From: an uncultured Pelagibacteraceae bacterium
GTDB taxonomy: Bacteria; Pseudomonadota; Alphaproteobacteria; Pelagibacterales; Pelagibacteraceae
Reading direction: 5' to 3'
DNA: 64,000 nt
Assembly: GCA_902583585.1 (NCBI GenBank)
Contig: CACHWN010000003.1
Span: 77,585 to 141,584 of the forward strand
Of this stretch, positions 27,528 through 36,751 are shown piece by piece. The translations under genes and the position numbers were made by a program. The notes under the pieces were generated by a model. It worked only from the letters and a program-made list of their open reading frames with translations, was not told where the DNA came from and did no database searches. The number at the start of each line of letters is the position of its first letter. Position 1 is the first letter of the stretch.

Positions 27528-29456
27528 CTAAGATTTTAGTTGTGGCAAATTTTCATAAAACTTTAAAGCTTCAGGATTTGCAATCGCTTGTTTATTATTA
27601 ATTTTTTCTCCATTAATTACCTGTTTTACTGCTAACTCCACAATCTTTCCACTTTTAGTTCTTGGAATTTCTGGAACTTTAATGATAATTGCAGGCACAT
27701 GCTTAGGGGAACAATTTTTTCTTATCCTAGACTTGATTAAATTGATTTTCTCATCGTTTATTTCTTGATTATATTTAGTTGTAACAAATAGAATAATTCT
27801 CACATCGTTATTAAAGTCTTGACCAACAACTAATCCTTCAGTGATAAAATCTATATCTTCTACTTGCTGATAAATTTCAGATGTTCCTATTCTCACACCG
27901 CCTGGGTTTAATGTGGCATCAGATCTACCACGCATTATAAATCCGTTCTTATGAGTTCTCTCAATAAAATCTCCATGATGCCAAATATTTTCAAATTTTG
28001 TAAAGTAAGCTTTGTGATATTTTTGACCATCTTCATCTCCCCAAAACTTTACTGGCATCGAAGGAAAAGGTTGTTTTACAACTAATTCTCCTTTTTCTCC
28101 ATCTACAGTGCTTTTCCCATCATCGGTGAAGACATCAACGTCGATGCCTAAACTTTGACCCTGAATCTCACCTTTAAGAACATCTGAAAAAAGATTGCCT
28201 AGTACTAAACATCCAACTAAATCTGTGCCTCCCGCAATCGAGGCAAGATGTACGTCTTTCTTAATATTGTTGTATACATACTTAAAACTTTCCTCTGCTA
28301 ATGGTGATCCAGTCGAGGTAATAATTTTTACAGAATTTAAATCTAAATTTTTGCTGTTGTATTTTTCATTCTTCAAATGATCTATATATTTTGCACTAAC
28401 ACCGAAAAGGTTTATTTTTTTATTCTGACAATATTCAAGAAGAATATCAATCTTAGGATAAACTGGAGCTCCATCAAAAAGAAAAATCGATGATCCAGTT
28501 GCTAGTCCACCAACCAGCCAATTCCACATCATCCAACCTGTTGTGGTATAGTAAAAAAGCTTTTCGTTTTCTTTAATATCACAATGGAGCATAAATTCTT
28601 TATTATGTTCAATCAACACGTTTCCTGATCCGTGTGTAATACATTTTGGTTTTCCAGTAGTTCCGCTAGAAAAAAGAATATAAATAGGATGATTAAATTC
28701 AAATCTTTCAAAAACTTCGTCTAAGTTACTGTTTAAAGTCTCTTCAAAATCAACGAAATCTTTTAAGTTTTCTTTTTCTTTATTATTATAATTGTATGCA
28801 ATCACTTTTTTAATTGAAGGTATATGCTTAAGAATTTCATCAACTTTACCTAAAATATTTATTTTTTTCCCATTGTAATAATAGTAGTCGCAAGTAATAA
28901 GAACTTTTGGTTCAATCTGTTTAAATCTATCTACAACACCTTGAATTCCAAAGTCTGGAGAGCAAGACGACCAAATTATTCCATTTTTAGAGCAAGCTAA
29001 AAAACAAATAATAGATTCTATTTTATTTGGCACATAAGCTGCTACTCTATCACCTTTCTTGAGATTAAGTTTTTTAAGATAAAATGAAAATTTACAAACT
29101 TTTTTATATAAATCATTCCAAGTAATATTTTCTTCAAATCCTTTTTCAGATAGAAAGTTAATTGCTAGATCATCAGATTTTTTTCTAAGAATATTTTCTG
29201 CATAATTTAATTTTGAGTCTGAAAAGAATATTGTTTTATTAAAAACTTTATTTTTTTTTATTATTTCGTTTCCCTTATCTCCGATAATTTCCGAGTAGTC
29301 CCAGAACTTTGACCAAAACTCTTCTGGATTATCAACTGACCATTTCCAAATCTTTTTAAAATTGTATGAAGATTTAAAATCAATAAATCTACAAAAGTCA
29401 TTTAGTAAGGAATTTTCTTTTAATTTTTCTGAAGGTTGCCAGAGTTGTTTGTTCAT
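27528..29456 (-). CDS. Acetoacetyl-CoA synthetase
   Basis: 642 residues, the length of acetoacetate-CoA ligases. The ANL-family motifs are ILFSSGTTGKPKCITHG (AMP/ATP loop, ~260-276), YTTTGWMMWNWLVGGLATG, WHHGDFIER and the C-terminal catalytic-Lys motif PRTKSGKIVE. The N-terminal ACAS-like region and the long C-terminal tail (ANPEALKFYENLPQL) are characteristic of acetoacetyl-CoA rather than acetyl-CoA synthetase. It activates acetoacetate with ATP and CoA; the thiolase at 23313 could then yield two acetyl-CoA. First gene of a minus-strand unit that continues into two exported proteins. Confidence 0.92.
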   Translation of the reverse strand: MNKQLWQPSEKLKENSLLNDFCRFIDFKSSYNFKKIWKWSVDNPEEFWSKFWDYSEIIGDKGNEIIKKNKVFNKTIFFSDSKLNYAENILRKKSDDLAINFLSEKGFEENITWNDLYKKVCKFSFYLKKLNLKKGDRVAAYVPNKIESIICFLACSKNGIIWSSCSPDFGIQGVVDRFKQIEPKVLITCDYYYYNGKKINILGKVDEILKHIPSIKKVIAYNYNNKEKENLKDFVDFEETLNSNLDEVFERFEFNHPIYILFSSGTTGKPKCITHGSGNVLIEHNKEFMLHCDIKENEKLFYYTTTGWMMWNWLVGGLATGSSIFLFDGAPVYPKIDILLEYCQNKKINLFGVSAKYIDHLKNEKYNSKNLDLNSVKIITSTGSPLAEESFKYVYNNIKKDVHLASIAGGTDLVGCLVLGNLFSDVLKGEIQGQSLGIDVDVFTDDGKSTVDGEKGELVVKQPFPSMPVKFWGDEDGQKYHKAYFTKFENIWHHGDFIERTHKNGFIMRGRSDATLNPGGVRIGTSEIYQQVEDIDFITEGLVVGQDFNNDVRIILFVTTKYNQEINDEKINLIKSRIRKNCSPKHVPAIIIKVPEIPRTKSGKIVELAVKQVINGEKINNKQAIANPEALKFYENLPQLKS

Positions 29457-29605
29457 AAAAGCTAATTTAGCTCTTATGAAATTATCTTAATAGATATTTT
29501 TTTAATAGAAATTTCTGAACAATTTGACCTTGATTGCTTCTTATTTCTTTCTTTTTGAACAATAAATTAATTAGCCATTTCATAGCTTACAGAACCATGC
29601 AGAGG

Positions 29606-29666
29606 TGACAAAAAATGGCAAAAAATGTGTCAAAAATTGAACTATTCAACTAATAGGCGCTATTCT
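29606..29666 (+). promoter_or_regulatory. Candidate aceE promoter with phased A-tract repeats
   Basis: Three similar units, TGACAAAAAA (29606), TGGCAAAAAA (29616) and TGTCAAAAAT (29628), are spaced 10-12 bases apart, i.e. close to one helical turn, which should bend the DNA. They end in TTGAAC (29637-29642), a -35-like box, with TATTCT (29661-29666) as -10 after 18 bases. TTGAA-CTA-TTCAA forms an inverted repeat over the -35. The first and third units also form TGACA/TGTCA. Expected transcript start ~29673, about 50 bases from the ATG. Confidence 0.4.
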
Positions 29667-29723
29667 TTCTAGTTTATTATTCAATAACTTTTTAATATGT
29701 TCCATCCAGTTTATAATAGTGAT

Positions 29724-32700
29724 ATGGCTCAAAATATTTCAGTTCCAGATATTGGTGATTTTAAAGACGTAGAAGTAATAGAAATTTTAGTCAAACCTGG
29801 GGATCAAATAAATAAAAATGATCCGATAGTTACCATTGAAAGTGATAAATCTAGTGTGGAAATTCCATCTCCTTCAGCTGGCCAAATAAAAGATTTAAAA
29901 GTTAAAATAGGAGATAAAGTGTCTGAAGGAAGTTTATTAGCAACTATTGAAAATGGTCAAGCAGCTTCTGCACCAAAACAAGAAATTAAAAAAGAAGTAT
30001 TAAAAGAAGAATTAATCCAAGAAAAACCAAAAACAAACGGCAACTTAAATCCAGTTCAACAAGTTAAAAAAGTTTTTGCAGAACCAGCTTCAAAAGATGA
30101 CATTGATCCAATTGAAACGAATGAATGGATTGAGTCATTAAATTCAGTAATTGAGTCTGATGGAGCACCAAGAGCAAGCTATCTATTAAATAAAGTTATT
30201 GATCAAGCTTATAAATCAGGTTTAGTTTTACCTGATACTAGAACAACGCCGTATATAAATACTATTCCACCCGAGGCAGAGGCTAAATCTCCAGGTGACC
30301 AAAATATTGAAAAGAAATTAAGGGCTATTATTAGATGGAATGCTGCTGCCATGGTAGTTAAAGCAAACAAAAAAAGTTCTGAGCTTGGTGGGCACATAGG
30401 GACTTTTGCGTCAGCGGCGACGTTATATGACGTTGGTATGAACCATTTTTGGAGAGCAAAAAATAATAAGTTTGGCGGAGACTTAATTTATTTTCAAGGT
30501 CACTCAGCACCAGGTATGTACGCGAGAGCATTTTTAGAGGGAAGGCTCTCAGCTAAGCAGTTGGATGGATTTAGACAAGAAGTTGGCAAAGATGGTCTTT
30601 CATCTTATCCTCACCCTTGGTTGATGCCTGACTTTTGGCAGTTTCCAACTGTATCGATGGGTCTTGGTCCTATCATGGCAATTTACCAAGCACGCTTCTT
30701 AAAATATTTAATTAATAGAGGTTTAGTCAAAGATGAAGGTAGAAAAATTTGGGTGTTCCTAGGAGACGGAGAAATGGATGAACCAGAGTCTATGGGAGCG
30801 ATCGGTTTAGCCGCGAGAGAAAAATTAGATAATTTAATCTTTGTAATTAATTGCAACCTTCAAAGACTAGATGGGCCTGTAAGAGGTAATGGAAAAATTA
30901 TTCAAGAACTTGAAGGAAGTTTCAGAGGAACTGGATGGAATGTAATTAAAGTCATTTGGGGATCTTATTGGGATAAGCTTCTAATTAAAGATAAGTCCGG
31001 TCTACTGGTAAAAAGAATGAACGAATGTGTAGATGGAGAGTATCAAGCTTTTAAAGCGAAGGACGGTTTATATGTAAGAGAAAAATTTTTTGGTAAGTAT
31101 CCGGAATTAAAAGAAATGGTCTCTACAATGACAGATAAAGATATATGGAGATTAAATAGAGGAGGTCATGATCCTCATAAGGTCTACGCTGCCTACCATT
31201 CAGCAATGCAGCACACTGGTTCTCCAACTGTTATTCTTGCTAAAACCATAAAAGGTTATGGTATGGGAAAATCTGGTGAAAGTATAAATACAACCCATCA
31301 ACAAAAAAAATTAGATGAAGAGGATTTACTTTATTACAGAGATCGGTTCGGTGTGCCTCTTACTGACAAGCAGGTAAAAAATATTGAGTATTACAAACCA
31401 GATGAGAACTCTGAAGAAATGAAATATCTAAAAGATCAAAGAATAAAGCTCGGTGGTTTTATTCCAGAAAGATCTTCTTTTGCAAAACAAATCAAAGCTC
31501 CACCTACAGAAATTTTTGATAATTTTATGAAATCTACAGGAGATAAAGAAATGTCAACTACTATGGCATTAGTAAGAATGCTCACAGCTTTACTAAGAGA
31601 TAAAAATATATCGCCAAGATTAGTTCCTATTATCCCAGATGAGGCAAGAACCTTTGGGATGGAGGGTTTCTTCCAAAAGATTGGAATATATGCTCATGAA
31701 GGTCAAAAGTATGAGCCAGTAGACTCAGAGCAGTTGAGTTCTTACAGAGAAGATAAAAGTGGCCAAGTATTAGAAGAAGGAATAAACGAGTCAGGAGCAA
31801 TGTCATCTTGGATTGCAGCTGGTACAGCTTACACAAATCATGATTTAGAAATGATACCGATTTATATTTTTTACTCTATGTTTGGTTTTCAAAGGGTTGG
31901 AGATTTGGCTTGGGCCGCTGGAGACTCTCAAGCAAGAGGTTTCTTGATTGGTGCTACTGCAGGAAGAACTACATTAGCCGGAGAAGGGCTTCAACACCAA
32001 GATGGTCATAGTCATTTATTAGCATCAAATATCCCAAATTGTATAAGTTATGATCCAACGTTTGCTTATGAAATGGCTGTAATTTTAAGAGATGGACTAA
32101 AAAGAATGCATGAGAAAAAAGAAAATATTTTCTACTACATCACTGCAATGAATGAAAATTATTCTCACCCAGAAAAACCAAAGGGATCCGATGCAGGCAT
32201 TTTAAAGGGAATGTATTTATTTAAAGAATATAATAATAAGAATAAAACTAAAGTGCAGCTTTTAGGTTCGGGAACAATTTTGAGAGAAATAATTGCTGCT
32301 GCAGAAATTTTATCAAAAGATTATGGAGTAGACTCTGATGTGTGGAGTGTAACTAGCTTCAATGAATTAAGAAAAGATGGTATGGAAACTCAGAGATGGA
32401 ATTTATTAAATCCAAATGAAAAAAAGAAAAAATCATATGTTCAAAAGTGTTTAGAAAAAACAGATGGACCAGTTATTGCTGCATCTGATTACACTAGATC
32501 ATTTTCAGATCAAATAAGACCTTACACGGAAAAACCTTTTTACTCTTTAGGGACAGATGGTTATGGAAGAAGTGATACTAGAAAAAATTTAAGAAAGTTT
32601 TTTGAGGTCGATAAAGAACATATAGTTGCCTATACATTAAGTGCTTTAGCAAAAGAACAATTAATTGAGACCAAGAAAGCTGAAAGTGCGATCAAAAAGT

Positions 32701-32741
32701 TTAAGATTGATAAAGATAGAGATTTTCCGTCTAATTTATAA
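29724..32741 (+). CDS. aceE: Pyruvate dehydrogenase E1 component (homodimeric type) with N-terminal lipoyl domain
   Basis: About 1005 residues from the ATG at 29724; a 9-codon longer frame exists but this start puts the lipoyl domain at the N-terminus as in aceF. Residues ~1-80 are a complete lipoyl domain with the lipoyl-Lys in ESDKSSVE (Lys42), then an Ala/Pro/Lys-rich linker, then an AceE-type E1: TPP site GDGEMDEPES (~347) to NLQRLDGPVRGN (~378). E1 decarboxylates pyruvate and reductively acetylates lipoyl groups on E2. A lipoyl domain on the E1 itself is unusual, and most alphaproteobacteria use heterotetrameric PdhAB. aceF starts two bases later. Confidence 0.95.
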   Translation: MAQNISVPDIGDFKDVEVIEILVKPGDQINKNDPIVTIESDKSSVEIPSPSAGQIKDLKVKIGDKVSEGSLLATIENGQAASAPKQEIKKEVLKEELIQEKPKTNGNLNPVQQVKKVFAEPASKDDIDPIETNEWIESLNSVIESDGAPRASYLLNKVIDQAYKSGLVLPDTRTTPYINTIPPEAEAKSPGDQNIEKKLRAIIRWNAAAMVVKANKKSSELGGHIGTFASAATLYDVGMNHFWRAKNNKFGGDLIYFQGHSAPGMYARAFLEGRLSAKQLDGFRQEVGKDGLSSYPHPWLMPDFWQFPTVSMGLGPIMAIYQARFLKYLINRGLVKDEGRKIWVFLGDGEMDEPESMGAIGLAAREKLDNLIFVINCNLQRLDGPVRGNGKIIQELEGSFRGTGWNVIKVIWGSYWDKLLIKDKSGLLVKRMNECVDGEYQAFKAKDGLYVREKFFGKYPELKEMVSTMTDKDIWRLNRGGHDPHKVYAAYHSAMQHTGSPTVILAKTIKGYGMGKSGESINTTHQQKKLDEEDLLYYRDRFGVPLTDKQVKNIEYYKPDENSEEMKYLKDQRIKLGGFIPERSSFAKQIKAPPTEIFDNFMKSTGDKEMSTTMALVRMLTALLRDKNISPRLVPIIPDEARTFGMEGFFQKIGIYAHEGQKYEPVDSEQLSSYREDKSGQVLEEGINESGAMSSWIAAGTAYTNHDLEMIPIYIFYSMFGFQRVGDLAWAAGDSQARGFLIGATAGRTTLAGEGLQHQDGHSHLLASNIPNCISYDPTFAYEMAVILRDGLKRMHEKKENIFYYITAMNENYSHPEKPKGSDAGILKGMYLFKEYNNKNKTKVQLLGSGTILREIIAAAEILSKDYGVDSDVWSVTSFNELRKDGMETQRWNLLNPNEKKKKSYVQKCLEKTDGPVIAASDYTRSFSDQIRPYTEKPFYSLGTDGYGRSDTRKNLRKFFEVDKEHIVAYTLSALAKEQLIETKKAESAIKKFKIDKDRDFPSNL

Positions 32742-32743
32742 AT

Positions 32744-34003
32744 ATGGCTAGTACAAAAATTTTAGTTCCAGATATGGGTGACTTCAAGGATGTAGAAATT
32801 ATTGAAGTCCTGGTCAAAGAAGGTCAACAAATAAGAAAAAACGACTCTCTTATTACATTGGAAAGTGACAAATCAAGTGTTGAAGTGCCATCAACACACG
32901 AGGGAGTTATTGAAAAAATAAATGTTAAAGTAGGTGATAAAGTTAATAAAGGAGACTTAATTCTTAGTTTGAATGCAGAGAGTGCTACTAAGGAAAAAAA
33001 AGAAGAAGTCATTGAGCAAACAAAAGTAGAGAAGACAGATATAAAAGAAATTAAACCTCAGAAACAAAAAGAAATTATTCCTGTAGTGCCTACATCACAA
33101 TCAGGTAGCAAGTCAGCTAGTCCAAAAGTTAGAAAATTTGCAAGAGAGTTAGGTGCTAATGTAGTTGAAATACCTGGTTCTCAAAGAGGTGGTAGAGTTT
33201 CCGAGGAAGATGTTAAAAATTTTGTAAGATCTCAGGTTACAGTCAGCGGTGGTAAAGTAGAAAAGAAAGTTCATAAAGAAGAGTATCCGCATGAGGAGTT
33301 TGGTGAAATCGAATTAAAAGATATACCAAGAGTGAAAAGATTATCTGGACCTCACCTAGTAAGATCTTGGACTGAAATTCCCCATGTCACACAGCATGAT
33401 GAGGTTGATATAACAGAAATGGAGCAATTTAGATCATCATTATATGATTACTATACTGGTGAGAAAATAAAAGTGACACCTCTTGCTTTTATAGCAAAAG
33501 CTCTTGTAAGTGCCTTAAAGAAATTTCCAAATTTTAATGCTTCAATTGATAGTGCTAACGACAAAATCATTTATAAAAAATATTTTCACGTTGGTTTTGC
33601 AGTAGATACTCCTCATGGTTTAATGGTGCCTAAAATAAGAGATGTTGATCAAATGAGTATAAAAGAAATTGGAAGTGCTTTAAGAAAAACAAGTAGACTT
33701 TGCAGAGATTTGAAAATTGATAAGAAGGAATTTTTTGGCGGTTCAATGACGATATCAAGCTTGGGTGGTATTGGAGGAACTTTCTTTACTCCAATAATAA
33801 ATCCTCCTGAAGTAGCGATACTTGGAGTTGGAAAAAGTTTTGACAGGTTAGTAAAAGTTAAAGACAAATTTGTTTCAAGAAAAATTTTACCAATTTCGCT
33901 TTCATACGATCATAGAATAATTGATGGTGCTGAGGGTGCTAGGTTCTGCGTTTATCTCGGTAAATGCCTTGGCAAAGACTTTGCTTTCAAGCTTGCTGTA
34001 TAG
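32744..34003 (+). CDS. aceF: Pyruvate dehydrogenase E2, dihydrolipoyl acetyltransferase
   Basis: 419 residues. One N-terminal lipoyl domain (Lys43 in ESDKSSVE), a Lys/Glu/Pro-rich linker, a peripheral-subunit-binding domain (SPKVRKFARELGANVVEIPG, ~127-146), and the acetyltransferase core with the catalytic motif SYDHRIIDGAEGARF. It forms the core of the complex and passes acetyl groups to CoA. Its lipoyl domain is near-identical in layout to the one fused to AceE (both VPD-GDFKDVE-IE), suggesting duplication. No E3 (lpd) lies in the window, so E3 must come from elsewhere. Confidence 0.95.
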   Translation: MASTKILVPDMGDFKDVEIIEVLVKEGQQIRKNDSLITLESDKSSVEVPSTHEGVIEKINVKVGDKVNKGDLILSLNAESATKEKKEEVIEQTKVEKTDIKEIKPQKQKEIIPVVPTSQSGSKSASPKVRKFARELGANVVEIPGSQRGGRVSEEDVKNFVRSQVTVSGGKVEKKVHKEEYPHEEFGEIELKDIPRVKRLSGPHLVRSWTEIPHVTQHDEVDITEMEQFRSSLYDYYTGEKIKVTPLAFIAKALVSALKKFPNFNASIDSANDKIIYKKYFHVGFAVDTPHGLMVPKIRDVDQMSIKEIGSALRKTSRLCRDLKIDKKEFFGGSMTISSLGGIGGTFFTPIINPPEVAILGVGKSFDRLVKVKDKFVSRKILPISLSYDHRIIDGAEGARFCVYLGKCLGKDFAFKLAV

Positions 34004-34026
34004 ATCAAATTAAATTAGTAAGGGTC

Positions 34027-34929
34027 ATGAAGAATAATTTAATCCCTATATCTTGTGCCCTTGCGTGTTCGTTTCTTTGGGGAACAACTTTTGTTGCCCA
34101 AGATACAGGAATGGACTTCATTGGACCTTATACATTTTGTGCTGTTAGATTATTTTTAGGATTTTTAGGATTATTGCCTTTTTTTATATATTTTGAATTT
34201 AATGAAATTAAAAAAATCAATTTTAATTTAAAAAAGGTCTTTTTCTTTACATTAATACTAGGCTCAATTTTTGGAATGGCAAATATACTTCAGCAAGTTT
34301 CGCTTCTTTATACGGACATTGCTAACTCTGCAGTCTTTACTGTTCTTTATGTTGTCATAGTCCCGTTAATTTCATATTTTATTTTTTCAATAAAAATTCA
34401 CCCATCTATTTGGCCTTCCGTTACGCTTTGTTTAATAGGTGGATTGCTTTTAAGTGAAATTAAAAATTATGATGTAAGATTTGGTGATATGCTAGTCATC
34501 ATAGGTGCTTTTTTTTGGGCTTTTCACATAATCTTTATTTATAAAGTTTTGAAAATTTTTAATTTTCCAATAGCAATTGCAACTTTTCAATGCTTAGTTG
34601 CAGGTATATTTTGTTCTTTTCCTGCTTTAGCTTTTGAGACAGTGACAATCAATTTAATTTCAAAAGAAATTACAGAATTACTTTACGCTGGAATCTTATC
34701 TAGTGGAGTTGCTTTTATGCTTCAAGCATATGCTCAAAGAGTTTTATCTCCTGCATCTGTAGCAATTATATTTTCGCTTGAGGGAGTGTTTGCCTCAATT
34801 TTTGGATGGATACTTTTAGATCAGTTTTTAAGTGAAATAAAAGTGTTTGGTATAATGATTATTTTATTTGCAGTAATATTTTCACAATTGATACCAATTT
34901 ATGGTAAAAAAAATTATGGACGAATCTAA
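34027..34929 (+). CDS. DMT-superfamily transporter (EamA family)
   Basis: About 300 residues from the ATG at 34027; a longer frame begins inside aceF but the chosen start gives the typical membrane-inserted N-terminus KNNLIPISCALACSFLWGTT. Ten hydrophobic segments in two EamA repeats are visible, with the family's FLWGTTFVAQ and SLEGVFASIFGWILL stretches. Such proteins export or import small metabolites in the inner membrane; the substrate is not predictable. The end overlaps the thioesterase gene by 29 bases. Confidence 0.88.
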   Translation: MKNNLIPISCALACSFLWGTTFVAQDTGMDFIGPYTFCAVRLFLGFLGLLPFFIYFEFNEIKKINFNLKKVFFFTLILGSIFGMANILQQVSLLYTDIANSAVFTVLYVVIVPLISYFIFSIKIHPSIWPSVTLCLIGGLLLSEIKNYDVRFGDMLVIIGAFFWAFHIIFIYKVLKIFNFPIAIATFQCLVAGIFCSFPALAFETVTINLISKEITELLYAGILSSGVAFMLQAYAQRVLSPASVAIIFSLEGVFASIFGWILLDQFLSEIKVFGIMIILFAVIFSQLIPIYGKKNYGRI

Positions 34930-35293
34930 TAAAGGATTTATGAAACATCTCGGCGGGTTAGAGCTAAAAAAAATTAGTGAAAATCAATATGAGTTTACGG
35001 TACAGATTAAAGAAATTCATTTAAACACTGGTAAAATTGCACATGGTGGATTCCTCTCTACTATTGCTGATACTGGTATGGGGACTGCTGCACATAGAGT
35101 TGCTGGGGACAAGAGATGTGTAACAATTAATTTAGATATGAAATTTATCTCAGTAGGCCAACTTGGCGATAAACTTGTTGGAAAAGTAAAAATATTAAAA
35201 AAAACTAAAACACTAGTTTTTATTTCTTGTGAAATTTCTAATTCAAGCGACATAGTTGCCTCTGCAAGTGGTACTTGGAAAATACTACAATAG
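34901..35293 (+). CDS. Hotdog-fold thioesterase (PaaI/4HBT family)
   Basis: 130 residues (or 125 from the second Met at 34916). The single hotdog domain has the PaaI-type signature LNTGKIAHGGFLSTIADTGMG, with the catalytic-region His-Gly-Gly and Asp, then a CVTINLDMKFIS strand and a KTKTLVFISCEI strand. Members hydrolyse aryl- or acyl-CoA thioesters in the cytoplasm. It overlaps the DMT transporter gene and is six bases ahead of the VCBS-repeat gene. Substrate unknown. Confidence 0.85.
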   Translation: MVKKIMDESNKGFMKHLGGLELKKISENQYEFTVQIKEIHLNTGKIAHGGFLSTIADTGMGTAAHRVAGDKRCVTINLDMKFISVGQLGDKLVGKVKILKKTKTLVFISCEISNSSDIVASASGTWKILQ

Positions 35294-35299
35294 TATTTA

Positions 35300-36751
35300 A
35301 TGAAATCAAAAACTGTCTTTGTTTCGCTATTATTTATTTTTATTTCAATTAAAAGTGCGTCTGCAAATTTCTTTAAGAACATTACAGATCTAATAGAAGA
35401 TAACTATGAAAGTCTTAGATATGGTATTTCTGTGGCTGATGTTGATAACGATGGCACTTATGAATTTATTGTAGCTGGTTTTGGAAGTGAAAATTTAGCT
35501 TTGTCATACGAAAATAGTAAACTTATAAATATTATGAATGATGCTAAGTTTGCAGATAAAAGAAGTTTTACTATTGGTGTAGCTGCTTGCGATATTGATT
35601 CTGATGGGTACGAAGAGATTTATTTTTTAAATACTGATACTTATAGTGGTGAAAAGAAATATTCCGACCGATTAATAGATCAAAAAAATACAAAATTTTT
35701 TGATATTTTTGAACAAAAGAAGAATCAAGTAGATTTAAACTTTACAGCTGGTCGTTCCGTTGTTTGTGTAGATAGAAACGGAAATGGTAAATATGGTATT
35801 TATGTTGCTAATTATGGTGGTCCAACAAGATTTTATGAAAAGTTTAAGGGAAGAATAAAAGATAGGGCAGCAGAGTTCGGCTTGGATAAAATAACAGGAG
35901 GAAGAGCAGTCGTTGCTGGACATATATTATCAAACAATATTGATATTTTCGCAGCTAATGAAAGAGGAGTAAATTTTTTATATAAGAATGTTGAAGGTGT
36001 TTTTTATGATGTGGCATCAGGGTACAATGTCTTAGACCCTTATGAAAATGGAAGAGGTACAGCGTTAAGTGATATTTTGTACAGAGGTCAATTAGATATT
36101 GTTAGTGGTAATTGGGAAGGAGAACACCGTATTTTTATAAAGAAAGAAAACTCTTTTAAAGACATTGCTGATAGCAATTTTAAAAGGCCGTCTAAAATTC
36201 GAACGGTTATCTCAGCTGATTTTGATAATGATGGATATGATGAAATATTTCTTAATAATATCGGTGAAGCTAATAAATTATTTAAAATTAAGGAAAATGG
36301 GAAATTAGAGGAAATAGATATCACCTCTAACTCTGAAGCAAATGGTCTTGGAACTGGTGCTGCTGTAGCGGACATTGATAAAGACGGAATTTTAGAATTA
36401 TTGATTGCCCACGGAGAAACAGGAAATCAAATACTTACACTTTACAAAGCAAATGTAAAAAAAGATAAGAATTATTTAAGAATTAAAGCTTTGAATAAAA
36501 ATGGAGCTCCAGCTAGAGGAGCAACGGTGACACTTACATCCAATTTAAGAAAACATTCTAAAACAATAGACTCTGGTTCAGGATATCTATGCCAAATGGA
36601 ACCTGTCGCCCATTATGGAATTAGAAATGGTGAAAAAGACTTTGAAATACAAATTAAATGGACAAACGGAAAAACAAATAATTATAAAATAAAAGAAACA
36701 GGTAAGACTTATATTTTCAAACAAAGCAAAATGACTATCTCGCCATCCTAA
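35300..36751 (+). CDS. Exported VCBS/FG-GAP repeat protein with ASPIC/UnbV C-terminal domain
   Basis: 483 residues. A signal peptide (~1-22, ending SASA) precedes a beta-propeller-like array of Ca-binding-type loops: DVDNDGTYEF (47-56), DIDSDGYEEI (98-107), DRNGNGKYGI (158-167), DFDNDGYDEI (~307) and DIDKDGILEL (~358). The C-terminus (from ~390) has the ASPIC/UnbV features NGAPARGATVTLTS, SGSGYLCQMEP and IQIKWTNGKT. It should be periplasmic or surface-exposed; CRTAC1-like proteins of this type have no firm enzymatic role. Its end overlaps the convergent Cys-rich gene by 17 bases. Confidence 0.85.
   Translation: MKSKTVFVSLLFIFISIKSASANFFKNITDLIEDNYESLRYGISVADVDNDGTYEFIVAGFGSENLALSYENSKLINIMNDAKFADKRSFTIGVAACDIDSDGYEEIYFLNTDTYSGEKKYSDRLIDQKNTKFFDIFEQKKNQVDLNFTAGRSVVCVDRNGNGKYGIYVANYGGPTRFYEKFKGRIKDRAAEFGLDKITGGRAVVAGHILSNNIDIFAANERGVNFLYKNVEGVFYDVASGYNVLDPYENGRGTALSDILYRGQLDIVSGNWEGEHRIFIKKENSFKDIADSNFKRPSKIRTVISADFDNDGYDEIFLNNIGEANKLFKIKENGKLEEIDITSNSEANGLGTGAAVADIDKDGILELLIAHGETGNQILTLYKANVKKDKNYLRIKALNKNGAPARGATVTLTSNLRKHSKTIDSGSGYLCQMEPVAHYGIRNGEKDFEIQIKWTNGKTNNYKIKETGKTYIFKQSKMTISPS

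Noticed and set aside
29615-29653. A 12-codon frame with an AGAGGTG just upstream, in the aceE upstream region, as a leader peptide.
   Set aside because: It overlaps the likely aceE promoter, so it would not be on the aceE transcript, and it is too short to judge.
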